Assembly: GCF_004458765.1 (NCBI RefSeq)
Contig: NZ_SPJX01000187.1
Span: forward strand, 411,368 to 475,367
DNA from: Microvirga pakistanensis
GTDB lineage: Bacteria > Pseudomonadota > Alphaproteobacteria > Rhizobiales > Beijerinckiaceae
Length of the DNA stretch: 64,000 nucleotides
Direction of reading: 5' to 3'
Program-made: the position numbers and the translations under genes
Part shown: one piece after another, positions 29,880-39,001 of the stretch
Numbering within the stretch: position 1 is the stretch's first letter
Layout: each line of letters opens with the position of its first letter
Notes under the pieces: model-generated
Databases searched by the model: none
What the model was told of the DNA's origin: nothing
The model's input: only the letters and a program-made list of their open reading frames with translations

Positions 29880-30722
29880 TCAAGCCGCCGCGCCACGGTC
29901 CTTCAGCGTCGGGTCGAGCGCGTCGCGCAACCCATCCCCTAACAGGTTCAGACCCAGCACCGACAGGGCGATGGCGATGCCCGGCGCGATCGCGAGGTGC
30001 GGAGCCTGCGAGAGATAGGTCTGCGCATCGCTCAGCATGCGGCCCCAGCTCGGGTTGGGCGGGCGCACGCCGAGGCCGAGATAGCTGAGGCCCGCCTCGG
30101 TCAGGATGGCGAGCGCGAGCTGGATCGTGACCTGCACGATCAGCGCGCCCGCGATGTTGGGGATCACGTCTTCCCAGGTGATCCGCAGGGGATGCTTGCC
30201 GATGGCGCGGGCGGCGGCGATGTAGTCGAGGGTCCAGACCTGGAGCGCCACGCCCCGTGTGACGCGCGCGAAGACCGGCACGTTGAACACCGCGATCGCG
30301 AGGATCGCCGCGAGAGGGCCGGAGCCCATGAGCGCGCCGATCATGATGGCGGACAGCACGGCCGGGAAGGCGAAGACCACGTCGGAGACCCGCATGGCGA
30401 TTTCATCCGCGATCCCTTTCCAGGCGGCCGCCGCGCAGCCGATGGCGGTGCCGATGGCCGCTCCGAGAAGAACCGCGGGCCACGCGATGGCGAGCGAGTT
30501 CCAGGCACCGACCATGAGCAGGGAAACAACGTCGCGCCCGAAATGATCGGTGCCGAGGAGGCCTGCCTCCAGCGGGGCCCTCAGGCGCATGGCGACGCGA
30601 ACCCGGGTGGGCACCTCCGGCGTCCAGACCAGCGACAGGAGCGCGGTGCCCAGAAGCAGCGCCGTCAGGAGGCCACCGATCACGAGGGCGGCGTTCAGGC
30701 GGAGGGACGAGCGGTTCGTCAT
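29880..30722 (-). CDS. peptide-type ABC transporter permease (DppC/OppC)
   Basis: A 280-residue inner-membrane protein with an N-terminal OppC helix, the cytoplasmic segment LLGTDHFGRDVVSLLMVGAW typical of the C-type permease, and five further helices. The EAA loop is AARAIGKHPLRITWEDVIPN. It overlaps dppB by 4 bases. It forms a heterodimer channel with DppB. The substrate is unknown; see the operon note under the fused ATPase. Confidence 0.92.
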   Translation of the reverse strand: MTNRSSLRLNAALVIGGLLTALLLGTALLSLVWTPEVPTRVRVAMRLRAPLEAGLLGTDHFGRDVVSLLMVGAWNSLAIAWPAVLLGAAIGTAIGCAAAAWKGIADEIAMRVSDVVFAFPAVLSAIMIGALMGSGPLAAILAIAVFNVPVFARVTRGVALQVWTLDYIAAARAIGKHPLRITWEDVIPNIAGALIVQVTIQLALAILTEAGLSYLGLGVRPPNPSWGRMLSDAQTYLSQAPHLAIAPGIAIALSVLGLNLLGDGLRDALDPTLKDRGAAA

Positions 30723-31666
30723 GCCCGGCTCCTGAGGCGCGGGTCGAGGATGGTGTAACCGATATCGACCAGAAAATTCACCACGATCACGAAGCCGGAG
30801 AAGATCAGCACCACGTCCTTGATCACCACGAGATCGCGCTGGTTCAGCGCCTGATAGGCGAGGCGCCCAAGCCCGGGCAGGTTGAACACGTTCTCGACCA
30901 GGATCGCACCGCCGAAGAAGAAGGAGAGCTGGAGGCCCAGAATGGTGGTGACGGGGATGAGCGCGTTCGGCACCACGTGCCGCCGCAGGGTGGCGCGCCG
31001 GTTCACGCCCTTGGCGCGCGCCGTGCGCACGAAGTCCGCGCCGATCACCTCGAGCGTCGCGGACCGCGTCACGCGCGTGAGCACGGCGGCCTGGGGCAGG
31101 GCGAGCGCGAGCGCAGGCAGAAGCAGCGCCTGAAGGGCGGGCCCGATCCCCGCGTCCCAGCCGGGAAAGCCTCCCGCCGGGAACCAGCCGAGGCGGGTCG
31201 AGAAGAACAGGATGAAAAGAAGGCCAATCCAGAAATTCGGCACCGCGACGCCCATCTGGCTGAAGATCAGCACGGCGCGATCCACCGGTCCGTCCCGGCG
31301 CGCGGCGGCCGCCACGCCCAGCGGCAGGGCCAGCGCCGTCGAGATCAGGATGGCGAGAAAGCTCAAGGGCAACGTCACGCTCATGCGCTCGGCGACCAGG
31401 GTCGAGACCGGCATCTTGTACGTGATGGAGGTGCCGAGATCGCCCTGCAGGAGCCCGCCGATCCAGTCGACGTACCGGACAAGCGCCGGCCGATCGAGCC
31501 CGAGCTCCTGCCTCAACGCCGCGAGCGTGTCCTCGCGCGCGGAGGTGCCCAGCATGATCGCCGCCGGATCGCCCGGCAGCACCTCCAGAATGAGGAAGAT
31601 CGCCAGCGAGACGAACAGGAGCGTCACGGCCAGGGAGGCGAGGCGGGAGATGACGAGGCGCAGCAT
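30719..31666 (-). CDS. peptide-type ABC transporter permease (DppB/OppB)
   Basis: A 315-residue inner-membrane protein with the N-terminal OppB signature (FLILEVLPGDPAAIMLG, about 24-40), GQELGLDRPALVRYVDWIGG-type linker and C-terminal helices ending YTILDPRLRSRA. The EAA loop is VRTARAKGVNRRATLRRHVV. Coupled to dppC by an ATGA overlap and separated from the binding-protein gene by a 204-base repeat-bearing gap. Confidence 0.93.
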   Translation of the reverse strand: MLRLVISRLASLAVTLLFVSLAIFLILEVLPGDPAAIMLGTSAREDTLAALRQELGLDRPALVRYVDWIGGLLQGDLGTSITYKMPVSTLVAERMSVTLPLSFLAILISTALALPLGVAAAARRDGPVDRAVLIFSQMGVAVPNFWIGLLFILFFSTRLGWFPAGGFPGWDAGIGPALQALLLPALALALPQAAVLTRVTRSATLEVIGADFVRTARAKGVNRRATLRRHVVPNALIPVTTILGLQLSFFFGGAILVENVFNLPGLGRLAYQALNQRDLVVIKDVVLIFSGFVIVVNFLVDIGYTILDPRLRSRA

Positions 31667-31744
31667 CAGTTCATGGACCCGGCGTTCCCATCCCCTTGCG
31701 GGTTGGGAGAGGGGTTGGGGTGGAGCAGCCGGGTGTGGCTATTG

Positions 31745-31827
31745 CGTCATGGCCGGTCTCGTTCCGGCCATCCACGTTTTCGACCGGGCTCAAGACGTGG
31801 ATCCCCGGAACAAGTCCGGGGATGACC
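31745..31827. repeat. dispersed palindromic repeat inside the transporter operon
   Basis: A compound palindrome: CGTCATGGCCGG ... CCGGCCATCCACG then CACG-type arm CGTGGATCCCCGG ... CCGGGGATGACC. A further repeat-like G-rich block (31690-31735) precedes it. The element type is widespread in Rhizobiales intergenic DNA. Confidence 0.75.
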
Positions 31828-31870
31828 GGGAGAGGTGTCACCAGATGCGGCGCAAGGCCATACGCCTGTC

Positions 31871-33352
31871 TCACTCCGTCCACGACACGTCCGTCACGTC
31901 GTTGATCGGGATCGGCGAGTTCTCCCACAGACCCCGGAGCTTCGCGTTCCAAACGCCGAGCTTCGGCAGCTGGAAGAGGAAGAGGGCCGGCACGTCCTCG
32001 GCCAGGATCTTCTGCGCCTCCGCGTATTTGGCGAAGCGCGCCTTCTCGTCAGTGGTCCGGGCGGCCTCGGCGATCAGCGCCTTGAACCTGTCGTTCTTGT
32101 AATTGAAGTAGTAGCTGTCACGGGCGAAGATATCGATGTCGAGCGGCTCGGTGTGGGACACGATGGTGATGTCGTAATCCTTGTTCCTGAAGACCTCCTC
32201 GATCCACTTCGCCGGGAATTCCGTGGGGACGATCTTCAGATCCACCCCCACCTCCGCGAGCATGGCCGCAATCAGTTCGGCCGAGCGGCTCGCATAGGCC
32301 ATCTGCGGGGTCTTGATCGTGATCGACAGGCCGTTGCCATGGCCGGCTTCCGCCAGAAGCGCCTTGGCCTTCGCGGGATCGTAGGGCATGACGCCGGTGG
32401 TATCCACATAGGCCGGATGGTTCGGCGAGAAGAAGCTGCCGATGGGCGTGCCGAAGCCGGAATAGGCGCCCTCGACGAGCGCCCTGCGGTCGATGGCGTG
32501 CATGAGGGCACGGCGCACGCGCACGTCGTCGAACGGCTTCTTGGCATTGTTCATGCCCGCAACCGTCTCGCCCTCCGTATTGCCGGCGACGGCCTTGAAG
32601 CGGGAATCCTTCTGGAACTCGGTGAAGAGCTCGGGCGCGGCCAGGTTCGGGAACGCGTCCACGTCGCCCGCGCGCACGGCGGCCACCTGGGCCTGCGAGT
32701 CGCTGATGAAGCGGAAGGTGACGCTCTCGAGCTTCACCTTGTCCTTCTGCCAGTAATCCGTGTTCCTGACGAGCTCCACCCGGTCGCCGCGGGTCCAGGA
32801 CTTGAACTTGAACGGCCCGGTGCCGACCGGATTGGCTGCGTTGCCGGCGGCCGTCTCGGGCGCCACGATCACCGCATCGCCCCAGCCGAGATAGGTCAGG
32901 AAATTACCCGAGGTCTCCTTCAGCTTGATCACCACGGTCTTGGGATCGGGCGTCTCGATGCTGTCGATCGGCGCGAAGATCTGCTTTTGCGCATTGGTGG
33001 ATTTCGGATCGCGCGCGCGGTCGAAGGCGAACTTCACATCGGCGGAATCGAAGGCGGTCCCGTCGTGGAACTTGACGCCTTCCTGCAGGCGGAAGGTGTA
33101 GGTGAGCCCGTCGGGGGAAATCTCCCAGCTCTTCGCCAGGAGCGGCTGCACCTTGCCGTTCCTGTCGATGCGCACGAGGCCCTCGTAGAGATTGGCGAGC
33201 GTTACCTCGCGAATGGCCACCGGCGCCGCAACCGTCGGATCGAGGCCCGGCGGCTCGATGGGCATGCCGACGACGAGGGAGGTCTTGGCCGCGAGGGCCG
33301 GCACGGCGCTCGCGGAGAGCAGCAGGGCGGCGGCCAGGAAACGCTTCGACAT
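31871..33352 (-). CDS. peptide-type ABC transporter substrate-binding protein
   Basis: 493 residues from ATG 33352. The Sec signal peptide MSKRFLAAALLLSASAVPAL is followed by a SBP_bac_5 fold (VGMPIEPPGLDPTVAAPVAI, YEGLVRIDRNGKVQPLLAKS, SPDGLTYTFRLQEGVKFHDG). This family carries di/oligopeptides but also many non-peptide solutes such as opines, nickel and plant products. It sits in the operon between a SDR and dppB, with hairpin repeats on both sides. Confidence 0.92.
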   Translation of the reverse strand: MSKRFLAAALLLSASAVPALAAKTSLVVGMPIEPPGLDPTVAAPVAIREVTLANLYEGLVRIDRNGKVQPLLAKSWEISPDGLTYTFRLQEGVKFHDGTAFDSADVKFAFDRARDPKSTNAQKQIFAPIDSIETPDPKTVVIKLKETSGNFLTYLGWGDAVIVAPETAAGNAANPVGTGPFKFKSWTRGDRVELVRNTDYWQKDKVKLESVTFRFISDSQAQVAAVRAGDVDAFPNLAAPELFTEFQKDSRFKAVAGNTEGETVAGMNNAKKPFDDVRVRRALMHAIDRRALVEGAYSGFGTPIGSFFSPNHPAYVDTTGVMPYDPAKAKALLAEAGHGNGLSITIKTPQMAYASRSAELIAAMLAEVGVDLKIVPTEFPAKWIEEVFRNKDYDITIVSHTEPLDIDIFARDSYYFNYKNDRFKALIAEAARTTDEKARFAKYAEAQKILAEDVPALFLFQLPKLGVWNAKLRGLWENSPIPINDVTDVSWTE

Positions 33353-33385
33353 GGGGCGGATCTCCATCCGGTGTGGGGAGTTAGC

Positions 33386-33426
33386 GCATCGGACCTGAAA
33401 GTGGTGCCCACTTTCAGGTCCGATGC
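33386..33426. repeat. short member of the GCATCGGAC repeat family (perfect hairpin)
   Basis: GCATCGGACCTGAAAGTGG and its exact reverse complement flank a 3-base spacer (33386-33404 / 33408-33426). It lies in the 155-base gap between the SDR stop and the binding-protein start. Confidence 0.9.
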
Positions 33427-33507
33427 TTGAGGTCGCGGTGACCCTCAGCTTACGCAGCGCTGCGCCGGATGGAAGATGTTCCTTGACCGTTTTTCCAGTC
33501 TATTTGA

Positions 33508-34257
33508 TCAGATGCAGCGCCCGCCATCCACCTCCAGCACCACGCCGGTGATCATGCTGGCCTCGTCGGACGCAAGGTAAAGGGCCGCGTTGGCGATGTC
33601 CTGCGGGGTGGAGAAGCGCCCGAGCGGGATGGAGTTCACGAACAGCGCGCGCTTCTCGGGCGTATCCTCGCCCATGAAGGTGGCGAGCAGCGGCGTCTCG
33701 CCCGCGACCGGCGCCAGGGCGCAGACGCGGATCCTCTGAGGCGCGAGTTCCACCGCCATGGACTTGGTCATGGTATGCACCGCGCCCTTGGTGCTGTTGT
33801 ACCAAGTCAGGCCCGGACGCGGGCGCAGGCCCGCCGTCGAGCCCACGTTGATGATGACGCCGCGGCCCTGGCTCTGCATCAGCGGCACGGCCGCCTTCGC
33901 GAAGAGATAGATCGACTTGACGTTGACGGCGAAGACCCGGTCGAACTCGTCCTCCTCCACCTCCAGCATGGGCCGGTTGCGGTGGCTGATGCCCGCATTG
34001 TTGACCACGATGTCGAGCTTGCCGAAGGCCGCGAGGGTCGCGGCCACCGCCCGGTTCACGTCGGAGGCCTTCGACACGTCGGCGGCAAGGCCGATGGCCG
34101 CGGCGCCGATCCCCTCCGCAGCAGCCCTGGCGGCCGCCTCGTTGATGTCGACGATGGCCACCCGGGCCCCTTCGCGCGCAAAGGTTTCCGCGATCCCCAG
34201 GCCGAAGCCCGAACCGGCGCCCGTGATCAGCGCCACCTTTCCCTCAAGGCGTTTCAT
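33508..34257 (-). CDS. short-chain dehydrogenase/reductase (SDR)
   Basis: A 249-residue classical SDR. The cofactor motif is TGAGSGFGLG (about 12-21); VDINE suggests NAD preference (Asp after beta2). NNAGISHRN is the structural motif, the catalytic Ser is in INVGSTAG and the YNSTK motif gives Tyr and Lys. It oxidises an alcohol or reduces a carbonyl. It lies between an aldehyde dehydrogenase and a solute-binding protein in one direction, suggesting alcohol to aldehyde to acid oxidation of the imported solute. Confidence 0.92.
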   Translation of the reverse strand: MKRLEGKVALITGAGSGFGLGIAETFAREGARVAIVDINEAAARAAAEGIGAAAIGLAADVSKASDVNRAVAATLAAFGKLDIVVNNAGISHRNRPMLEVEEDEFDRVFAVNVKSIYLFAKAAVPLMQSQGRGVIINVGSTAGLRPRPGLTWYNSTKGAVHTMTKSMAVELAPQRIRVCALAPVAGETPLLATFMGEDTPEKRALFVNSIPLGRFSTPQDIANAALYLASDEASMITGVVLEVDGGRCI

Positions 34258-34291
34258 GGTTCTTCCCCTGATGTGACAATCGAAGCCGGGC

Positions 34292-35764
34292 TTACCCGTG
34301 CGCGATGACGAGCGTCTTCGTGGTGGTGAACTCGATCAGGCCCTCGAAGCCTTTTTCGCGGCCATGGCCGGAGCGCCCGAAGCCGCCGAACGGCAGCTCG
34401 ATGCCCCCGCCCGCGCCATAGCAGTTCACGAAGACCTGACCCGCCCGCATGGCGCGGCCGACGCGGGTCGAGCGCATGGCGTCGCGCGTCCAGACGCCCG
34501 CCGCGAGGCCATAGGGCGTGCCGTTGGCGAGCCGGATCGCCTCGGCCTCGTCCGCGAAGGGCGTCGCCACCAGAACGGGGCCGAACACTTCCTCCTGCGA
34601 GAGGGCGCTTTCGTGCGGCACCGGCGCGAAGAAGACCGGCGGCGCGTAGAAACCCTCGGCCGGTGCATCGAGGGCCACCACGCCTTCGCCCATGATCGCG
34701 AGGCCCTCGTTGCGGGCGCGCTCCAGATAGCCAAGCACGCGGCGCTGCTGCGCCTGGTTGATCATGGGGCCGAGATCCGGCTCGCGCTCCGGATGGCCCG
34801 CGCGCAGCGCCCGGAAGCGTTCGGCGACGGCGCCGACCACATCGTCGAAGATGCCGCGCTGGATCAGGAGCCGGCTGCCGGCGGAACAGGTCTGTCCGCC
34901 GTTCTGGATGATGGCGTTGACGAGGGTGGGCAGGGCCCGCTCGAGATCGGCATCGTCGAAAACGACCTGCGCCGACTTGCCGCCGAGCTCGAGGGTCACG
35001 CCCACATGGTTCCGGGCGGCGGCCGTCTGCACGGCGGTGCCCGTCTCGGGGCTGCCCGTGAAGGAGAGAAAGTCGATGCCCGGATGCCCCGCCAGGGCTG
35101 CGCCCGCGGTGCGGCCGAGGCCGGTGACGACGTTGAGCGCGCCGTCGGGAAAGCCGGCCTCGCGCGCCAATTGCGACACCCGCAGGATCGTCAGCGAAGC
35201 ATCCTCCGCGGGCTTCACGACGGTGGCGTTGCCGGCGGCCAGCGCGGCGCCTACGGAGCGGCCGAAGATCTGCATCGGATAGTTCCAGGGCACGATGTGT
35301 CCCGTCACGCCGTGTGGCACCCGTTCGACGCCGATGAAATGCGTGTTGAGATAGGGGATGACGTCGCCGTGTAGCTTGTCGGCGGCGCTGCCGTAGAACT
35401 CGAAATAGCGGGCGAGCGCGACGGCATCGGCGCGGGACTGGCGCAGGGGCTTGCCGTTGTCGCGGCTCTCCAGGGCCGCGAGCTCGTCCGCATGCGCCTC
35501 GACGATCGCCGCGAGCTTCAGGAGGAGACGCCCGCGCTCGGTGGCCGTCAGCTTGCCCCAGGAGCCTTCGAAGGCGGTGCGGGCGGCTTTCACGGCCGCA
35601 TCGACGTCCTGCGCGGTACCGGAGGCGATCTTGGCGAAGAGAGCGCCATCGACCGGCGAGACCACGTCCAGCAGCAGGCCGTCGGAGGCGGGAACCTCCT
35701 TGCCGCCGATGAGGTGCCTGAAAACCATGTGGGGGGCGATATGTGGGCTGATCTGGTCGTTCAC
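34292..35764 (-). CDS. NAD(P)-dependent aldehyde dehydrogenase
   Basis: 490 residues; the reading start is GTG 35764, with an ATG at 35728 as alternative. ALDH superfamily motifs are present: the cofactor loop GHIVPWNYPMQIF, catalytic base Glu in VTLELGGKSAQVV (about 255), and nucleophile Cys in NGGQTCSAGSRL (about 290). It oxidises an aldehyde to a carboxylate. The next gene downstream is 34 bases away. Substrate unknown; the genomic context (SDR + transporter) suggests a small imported alcohol, amine or lignin-like aldehyde. Confidence 0.93.
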   Translation of the reverse strand: MNDQISPHIAPHMVFRHLIGGKEVPASDGLLLDVVSPVDGALFAKIASGTAQDVDAAVKAARTAFEGSWGKLTATERGRLLLKLAAIVEAHADELAALESRDNGKPLRQSRADAVALARYFEFYGSAADKLHGDVIPYLNTHFIGVERVPHGVTGHIVPWNYPMQIFGRSVGAALAAGNATVVKPAEDASLTILRVSQLAREAGFPDGALNVVTGLGRTAGAALAGHPGIDFLSFTGSPETGTAVQTAAARNHVGVTLELGGKSAQVVFDDADLERALPTLVNAIIQNGGQTCSAGSRLLIQRGIFDDVVGAVAERFRALRAGHPEREPDLGPMINQAQQRRVLGYLERARNEGLAIMGEGVVALDAPAEGFYAPPVFFAPVPHESALSQEEVFGPVLVATPFADEAEAIRLANGTPYGLAAGVWTRDAMRSTRVGRAMRAGQVFVNCYGAGGGIELPFGGFGRSGHGREKGFEGLIEFTTTKTLVIAHG

Positions 35765-35786
35765 CGGTCCTGGACTCCGTCGATCA

Positions 35787-37400
35787 TCATGCAGTCAATC
35801 TGGCTTTGCCCGGCACGGCGGCCAGGAGCTGGCGCGTGTAGGCGTCGCGCGGGTTCGCAAACAGATGCGCCGTTTCCGCCATTTCGACAATTCGACCTTT
35901 TTGCATGACGGCCACCCGGTCGCAGATCTGCGCGGCCACGCGCAGGTCGTGGGTGATGAAGAGGATCGAGAGGCCCAGCTCCGCCTGCAGGCCTTTGAGC
36001 AGCCTCAGGATCTCGGCCTGCACGGACACGTCGAGAGCGGACACCGCCTCGTCCGCGACCAGCACGTCGGGCCGCATCGCCAGCGCCCGCGCGATGCCGA
36101 TGCGCTGGCGCTGGCCGCCTGAGAATTCGTGCGGGTAGCGCTCGGCGGCCTGAGCGGGGAGGCCCACCTTTTCGAGGAGGCCCCGGGCTTGCGCGAGGGC
36201 CTGGTCCTGCGCGACGCCCTGGGTGATCGGTCCCTCGGCGACGATGTAGCCCACCTGGCGCCGCGGGTTGAGGGACGCGAAGGGGTCCTGAAACACCATC
36301 TGGATCCTGCGCCGGTGCGGGCGCAGATCGTGCTGCGACAGGGTGCTGAACGGCAGGCTGCCGATCTCGATCCTGCCGCCGTCGGGCTCGATCAGCCGCA
36401 GGACGCAGCGCCCGACCGTGGACTTGCCGGAGCCGGATTCGCCGACGAGCCCGAGCGTCTCTCCGCGGCGGATGTCGAAGCTCACCGCATCGGCCGCCTG
36501 AACCTCGCGGCCCTTCCGGAAAAATCCGCCTCCCGCGTAGGTTTTGGTGAGACCGTCGACCGTCAGGACGATCGGCTCGTTCCGGAGTTCCTTCGCGGGC
36601 GGCGGAGACAGCGAGGGCACGGCCGCCAGAAGGCGCCGGGTGTAGGGATGCTGCGGGTTGTTCAGGACCTCGTCCACCGGCCCCTGTTCCACGAGTTCGC
36701 CGTTCTGAAGCACCGCGACGCGGTCGGCGATCTCGGCCACGACGCCGAAATCGTGAGTGATGAAGAGAACCGCTGTGCCCTTCTTCCGGCGGAGATTGTC
36801 GATCAGCTTCAGCACCTGCGCCTGGGTGGTGACGTCGAGCGCGGTCGTCGGTTCGTCGGCGATGAGGAGCTTCGGCTCCAGCGCCAGGGCCATGGCGATC
36901 ATCACCCGCTGCCGCTGGCCGCCGGAGAGCTCATGCGGATAGGCGCGCGCGATGAGCTCGGGGTTGGGCAGGTTCACCTCGGCGAGCAGCTCGACGGCGC
37001 GCCTCACGCGATCGGCCGGGCTCAGCATGCGATGGGCCCGGAAGGTCTCGGCAATCTGCTCCGAAACGCGCATGACCGGGTTCAGAGAGGTCATGGGCTC
37101 CTGGAACACCATTCCGATGTCCCGGCCGCGCACGTCGCACCAGCCGTCCTCGTCCAGGGAGAGGAGATCGAAGTCGCCGAGCCTGATGGAGCCGGACAGC
37201 ACCGGGACGGCCGGGGGCAGCAGGCCGATGGCCGCCATGGCGGTCATGGACTTGCCGGACCCGGATTCCCCGACCACGCAGAGCGTCTCTCCCGACCGGA
37301 TCGTCAACGACAGGTCCTTGATCGCGAAGGGCCGGTCGGACCGGGCGGGCAGGCCGATGGACAGGTTCTCGATCGTCAGCACGGGGGAGGGGCCGTTCAC
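35787..37400 (-). CDS. fused OppDF-type ABC ATPase (two nucleotide-binding domains)
   Basis: 537 residues from GTG 37400, with AGGAGAATG immediately upstream. Two complete ABC domains lie in tandem: Walker [11 protein letters not shown] (about 41) and GESGSGKST (about 325), signatures [19 protein letters not shown] and [19 protein letters not shown], each with an Opp/Dpp C-terminal segment. It energises the DppBC permease. First gene of a minus-strand run that continues with ALDH, SDR, binding protein, dppB and dppC, all in one direction. Confidence 0.94.
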   Translation of the reverse strand: MNGPSPVLTIENLSIGLPARSDRPFAIKDLSLTIRSGETLCVVGESGSGKSMTAMAAIGLLPPAVPVLSGSIRLGDFDLLSLDEDGWCDVRGRDIGMVFQEPMTSLNPVMRVSEQIAETFRAHRMLSPADRVRRAVELLAEVNLPNPELIARAYPHELSGGQRQRVMIAMALALEPKLLIADEPTTALDVTTQAQVLKLIDNLRRKKGTAVLFITHDFGVVAEIADRVAVLQNGELVEQGPVDEVLNNPQHPYTRRLLAAVPSLSPPPAKELRNEPIVLTVDGLTKTYAGGGFFRKGREVQAADAVSFDIRRGETLGLVGESGSGKSTVGRCVLRLIEPDGGRIEIGSLPFSTLSQHDLRPHRRRIQMVFQDPFASLNPRRQVGYIVAEGPITQGVAQDQALAQARGLLEKVGLPAQAAERYPHEFSGGQRQRIGIARALAMRPDVLVADEAVSALDVSVQAEILRLLKGLQAELGLSILFITHDLRVAAQICDRVAVMQKGRIVEMAETAHLFANPRDAYTRQLLAAVPGKARLTA

Positions 37401-37568
37401 TCACATTCTCCTGCTGCGGACGTTAGGGCCCGGGCGATGGAAAGCATCTTCGCCCCGAGCCCCGTTCGTCAATCCGTCCCGGCTCTTTGACGCCTGAAAA
37501 CCCACCCGTTGAGAAGCGGCCCGCCACGCCCATATCTTGGCGATACCTGAGGCGGAGCTCGTGCTCGC

Positions 37569-38996
37569 GTGCATGATATCGTTCCATTTCCCACGGGCAG
37601 GCGGCTGCAGGACGCCTTTGACGGGCAGACGCGCGCCTGGGCCGAGCGGGGACCGCTTTCCGTCGAACGCCGCGGCGAGGCCCTGGAGGCGCTCGCCGCG
37701 GCGCTGGTCCGCCGCGCGGATGAGTTCGCGTGCGCCGTCGCCCAGGATTTCGGGCATCGCTCGGTTCACGAGACGAAGCTCGCCGACCTCTATCCCGTCG
37801 TCGCGGGCCTGCGCCATGCCCGGAAGCATTTCCGGCGCTGGATGAAGCCTCGGCGCCGGCCCATCCAGATGATGTTTCGGCCGGCCTCCGCCCGCATCGA
37901 GTATCAGCCCCTCGGGGTAGTCGGGATCATCAGCCCCTGGAACTATCCGGTGCAGCTTGCCCTGGCGCCCCTCGCCGGGGCGCTGGCGGCGGGCAACCGG
38001 ATCTTGATCAAGCCCTCCGAGCTCACGCCCCGCACGTCGGCCCTGCTGGCGCAGGTGATCGGAGAGGTCTTCGACGAAAGCGAGGCGGCGGTGGTCCAGG
38101 GCGGCCCGGACGTGGCGCAGGCCTTCGCGCGCCTTCCCTTCAACCACCTGTTCTTCACCGGCTCCACGGCCGTGGGCCGGGAGGTGATGAAGGCCGCGGC
38201 CGAGAACCTCGTGCCGGTGACCCTGGAACTTGGAGGCAAGTCCCCGGCGATCATCGCGCCGGACTACCCGCTCGAGAGGGCCGCCGAGCGGATCGCCGTC
38301 GGCAAGCTGTTCAATGCGGGGCAGACCTGCATCGCGCCCGATTACGTGCTCGTTCCACGGCGGCGCGAGGCGGCTTTCGTCTCCGCTTTTCGGGACGCGG
38401 TGGCCCGGCTCTATCCGAATCTCGCCGCCAATCCCGACTACACGGCCATCGCGAGCGAGCGCCATGCGGAGCGCCTGCGCCGTCTCATCGATGATGCGAG
38501 CGCGAGGGGCGCCACCCTTCACGAGATCAACCCGGCGGGCGAGAGCCTCGATCCGGCCGGGCGAAAGATCGCGCCGGTCCTCCTGACGGGGGTGCCGGAG
38601 GAAGCCTCGGCGATGCAGGAGGAGATCTTCGGTCCCGTTCTCCCGGTCGTCTCCTACGACCGGGTGGAGGAGGCGATCCGGTTCGTCAAGAACCGTCCCC
38701 ATCCCCTTGCGCTCTACGTGTTCAGTCATGACAGGGGATTCGTAAACCAGGTTCTCGGGCAGACCTCCTCCGGCGGCGTCGCCATCAACGAGACCCTGCT
38801 CCATTGCGTTCAGGAGGAACTGCCTTTCGGCGGCGTCGGGCACAGCGGCATGGGAGCCTATCACGGCGAGGCGGGCTTCAGGACCTTCAGCCATGCCCGG
38901 TCCGTGTTCCACCAGGCCCGCATCAACGGCGCCGGCATGACGAGCCCGCCCTATGGCAGCCGCATGGAGCGCATGCTGTCCTTCCTTCTGCGGTAG
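37569..38996 (+). CDS. coniferyl-aldehyde-dehydrogenase-like enzyme
   Basis: A 475-residue class-3-type ALDH from GTG 37569 (MHDIVPFPTGRRLQDAFDG). It has LGVVGIISPWNYPVQLALAP, catalytic Glu in VTLELGGKSPAIIAP and Cys in FNAGQTCIAPDYVL. The short N-terminus and C-terminal PPYGSRMERMLSFLLR are typical of coniferyl aldehyde dehydrogenase (CalB) and fatty-aldehyde relatives. It oxidises aryl or alkyl aldehydes with NAD(P). It diverges from the OppDF operon, so the two may be co-regulated. Confidence 0.88.
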   Translation: MHDIVPFPTGRRLQDAFDGQTRAWAERGPLSVERRGEALEALAAALVRRADEFACAVAQDFGHRSVHETKLADLYPVVAGLRHARKHFRRWMKPRRRPIQMMFRPASARIEYQPLGVVGIISPWNYPVQLALAPLAGALAAGNRILIKPSELTPRTSALLAQVIGEVFDESEAAVVQGGPDVAQAFARLPFNHLFFTGSTAVGREVMKAAAENLVPVTLELGGKSPAIIAPDYPLERAAERIAVGKLFNAGQTCIAPDYVLVPRRREAAFVSAFRDAVARLYPNLAANPDYTAIASERHAERLRRLIDDASARGATLHEINPAGESLDPAGRKIAPVLLTGVPEEASAMQEEIFGPVLPVVSYDRVEEAIRFVKNRPHPLALYVFSHDRGFVNQVLGQTSSGGVAINETLLHCVQEELPFGGVGHSGMGAYHGEAGFRTFSHARSVFHQARINGAGMTSPPYGSRMERMLSFLLR

Positions 38997-39001
38997 ATTG
39001 G

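Noticed and set aside
31835..33430. 531-codon plus-strand ORF opposite the binding-protein gene
   Set aside because: No signal, no domain; the minus strand encodes a typical SBP_bac_5 protein.
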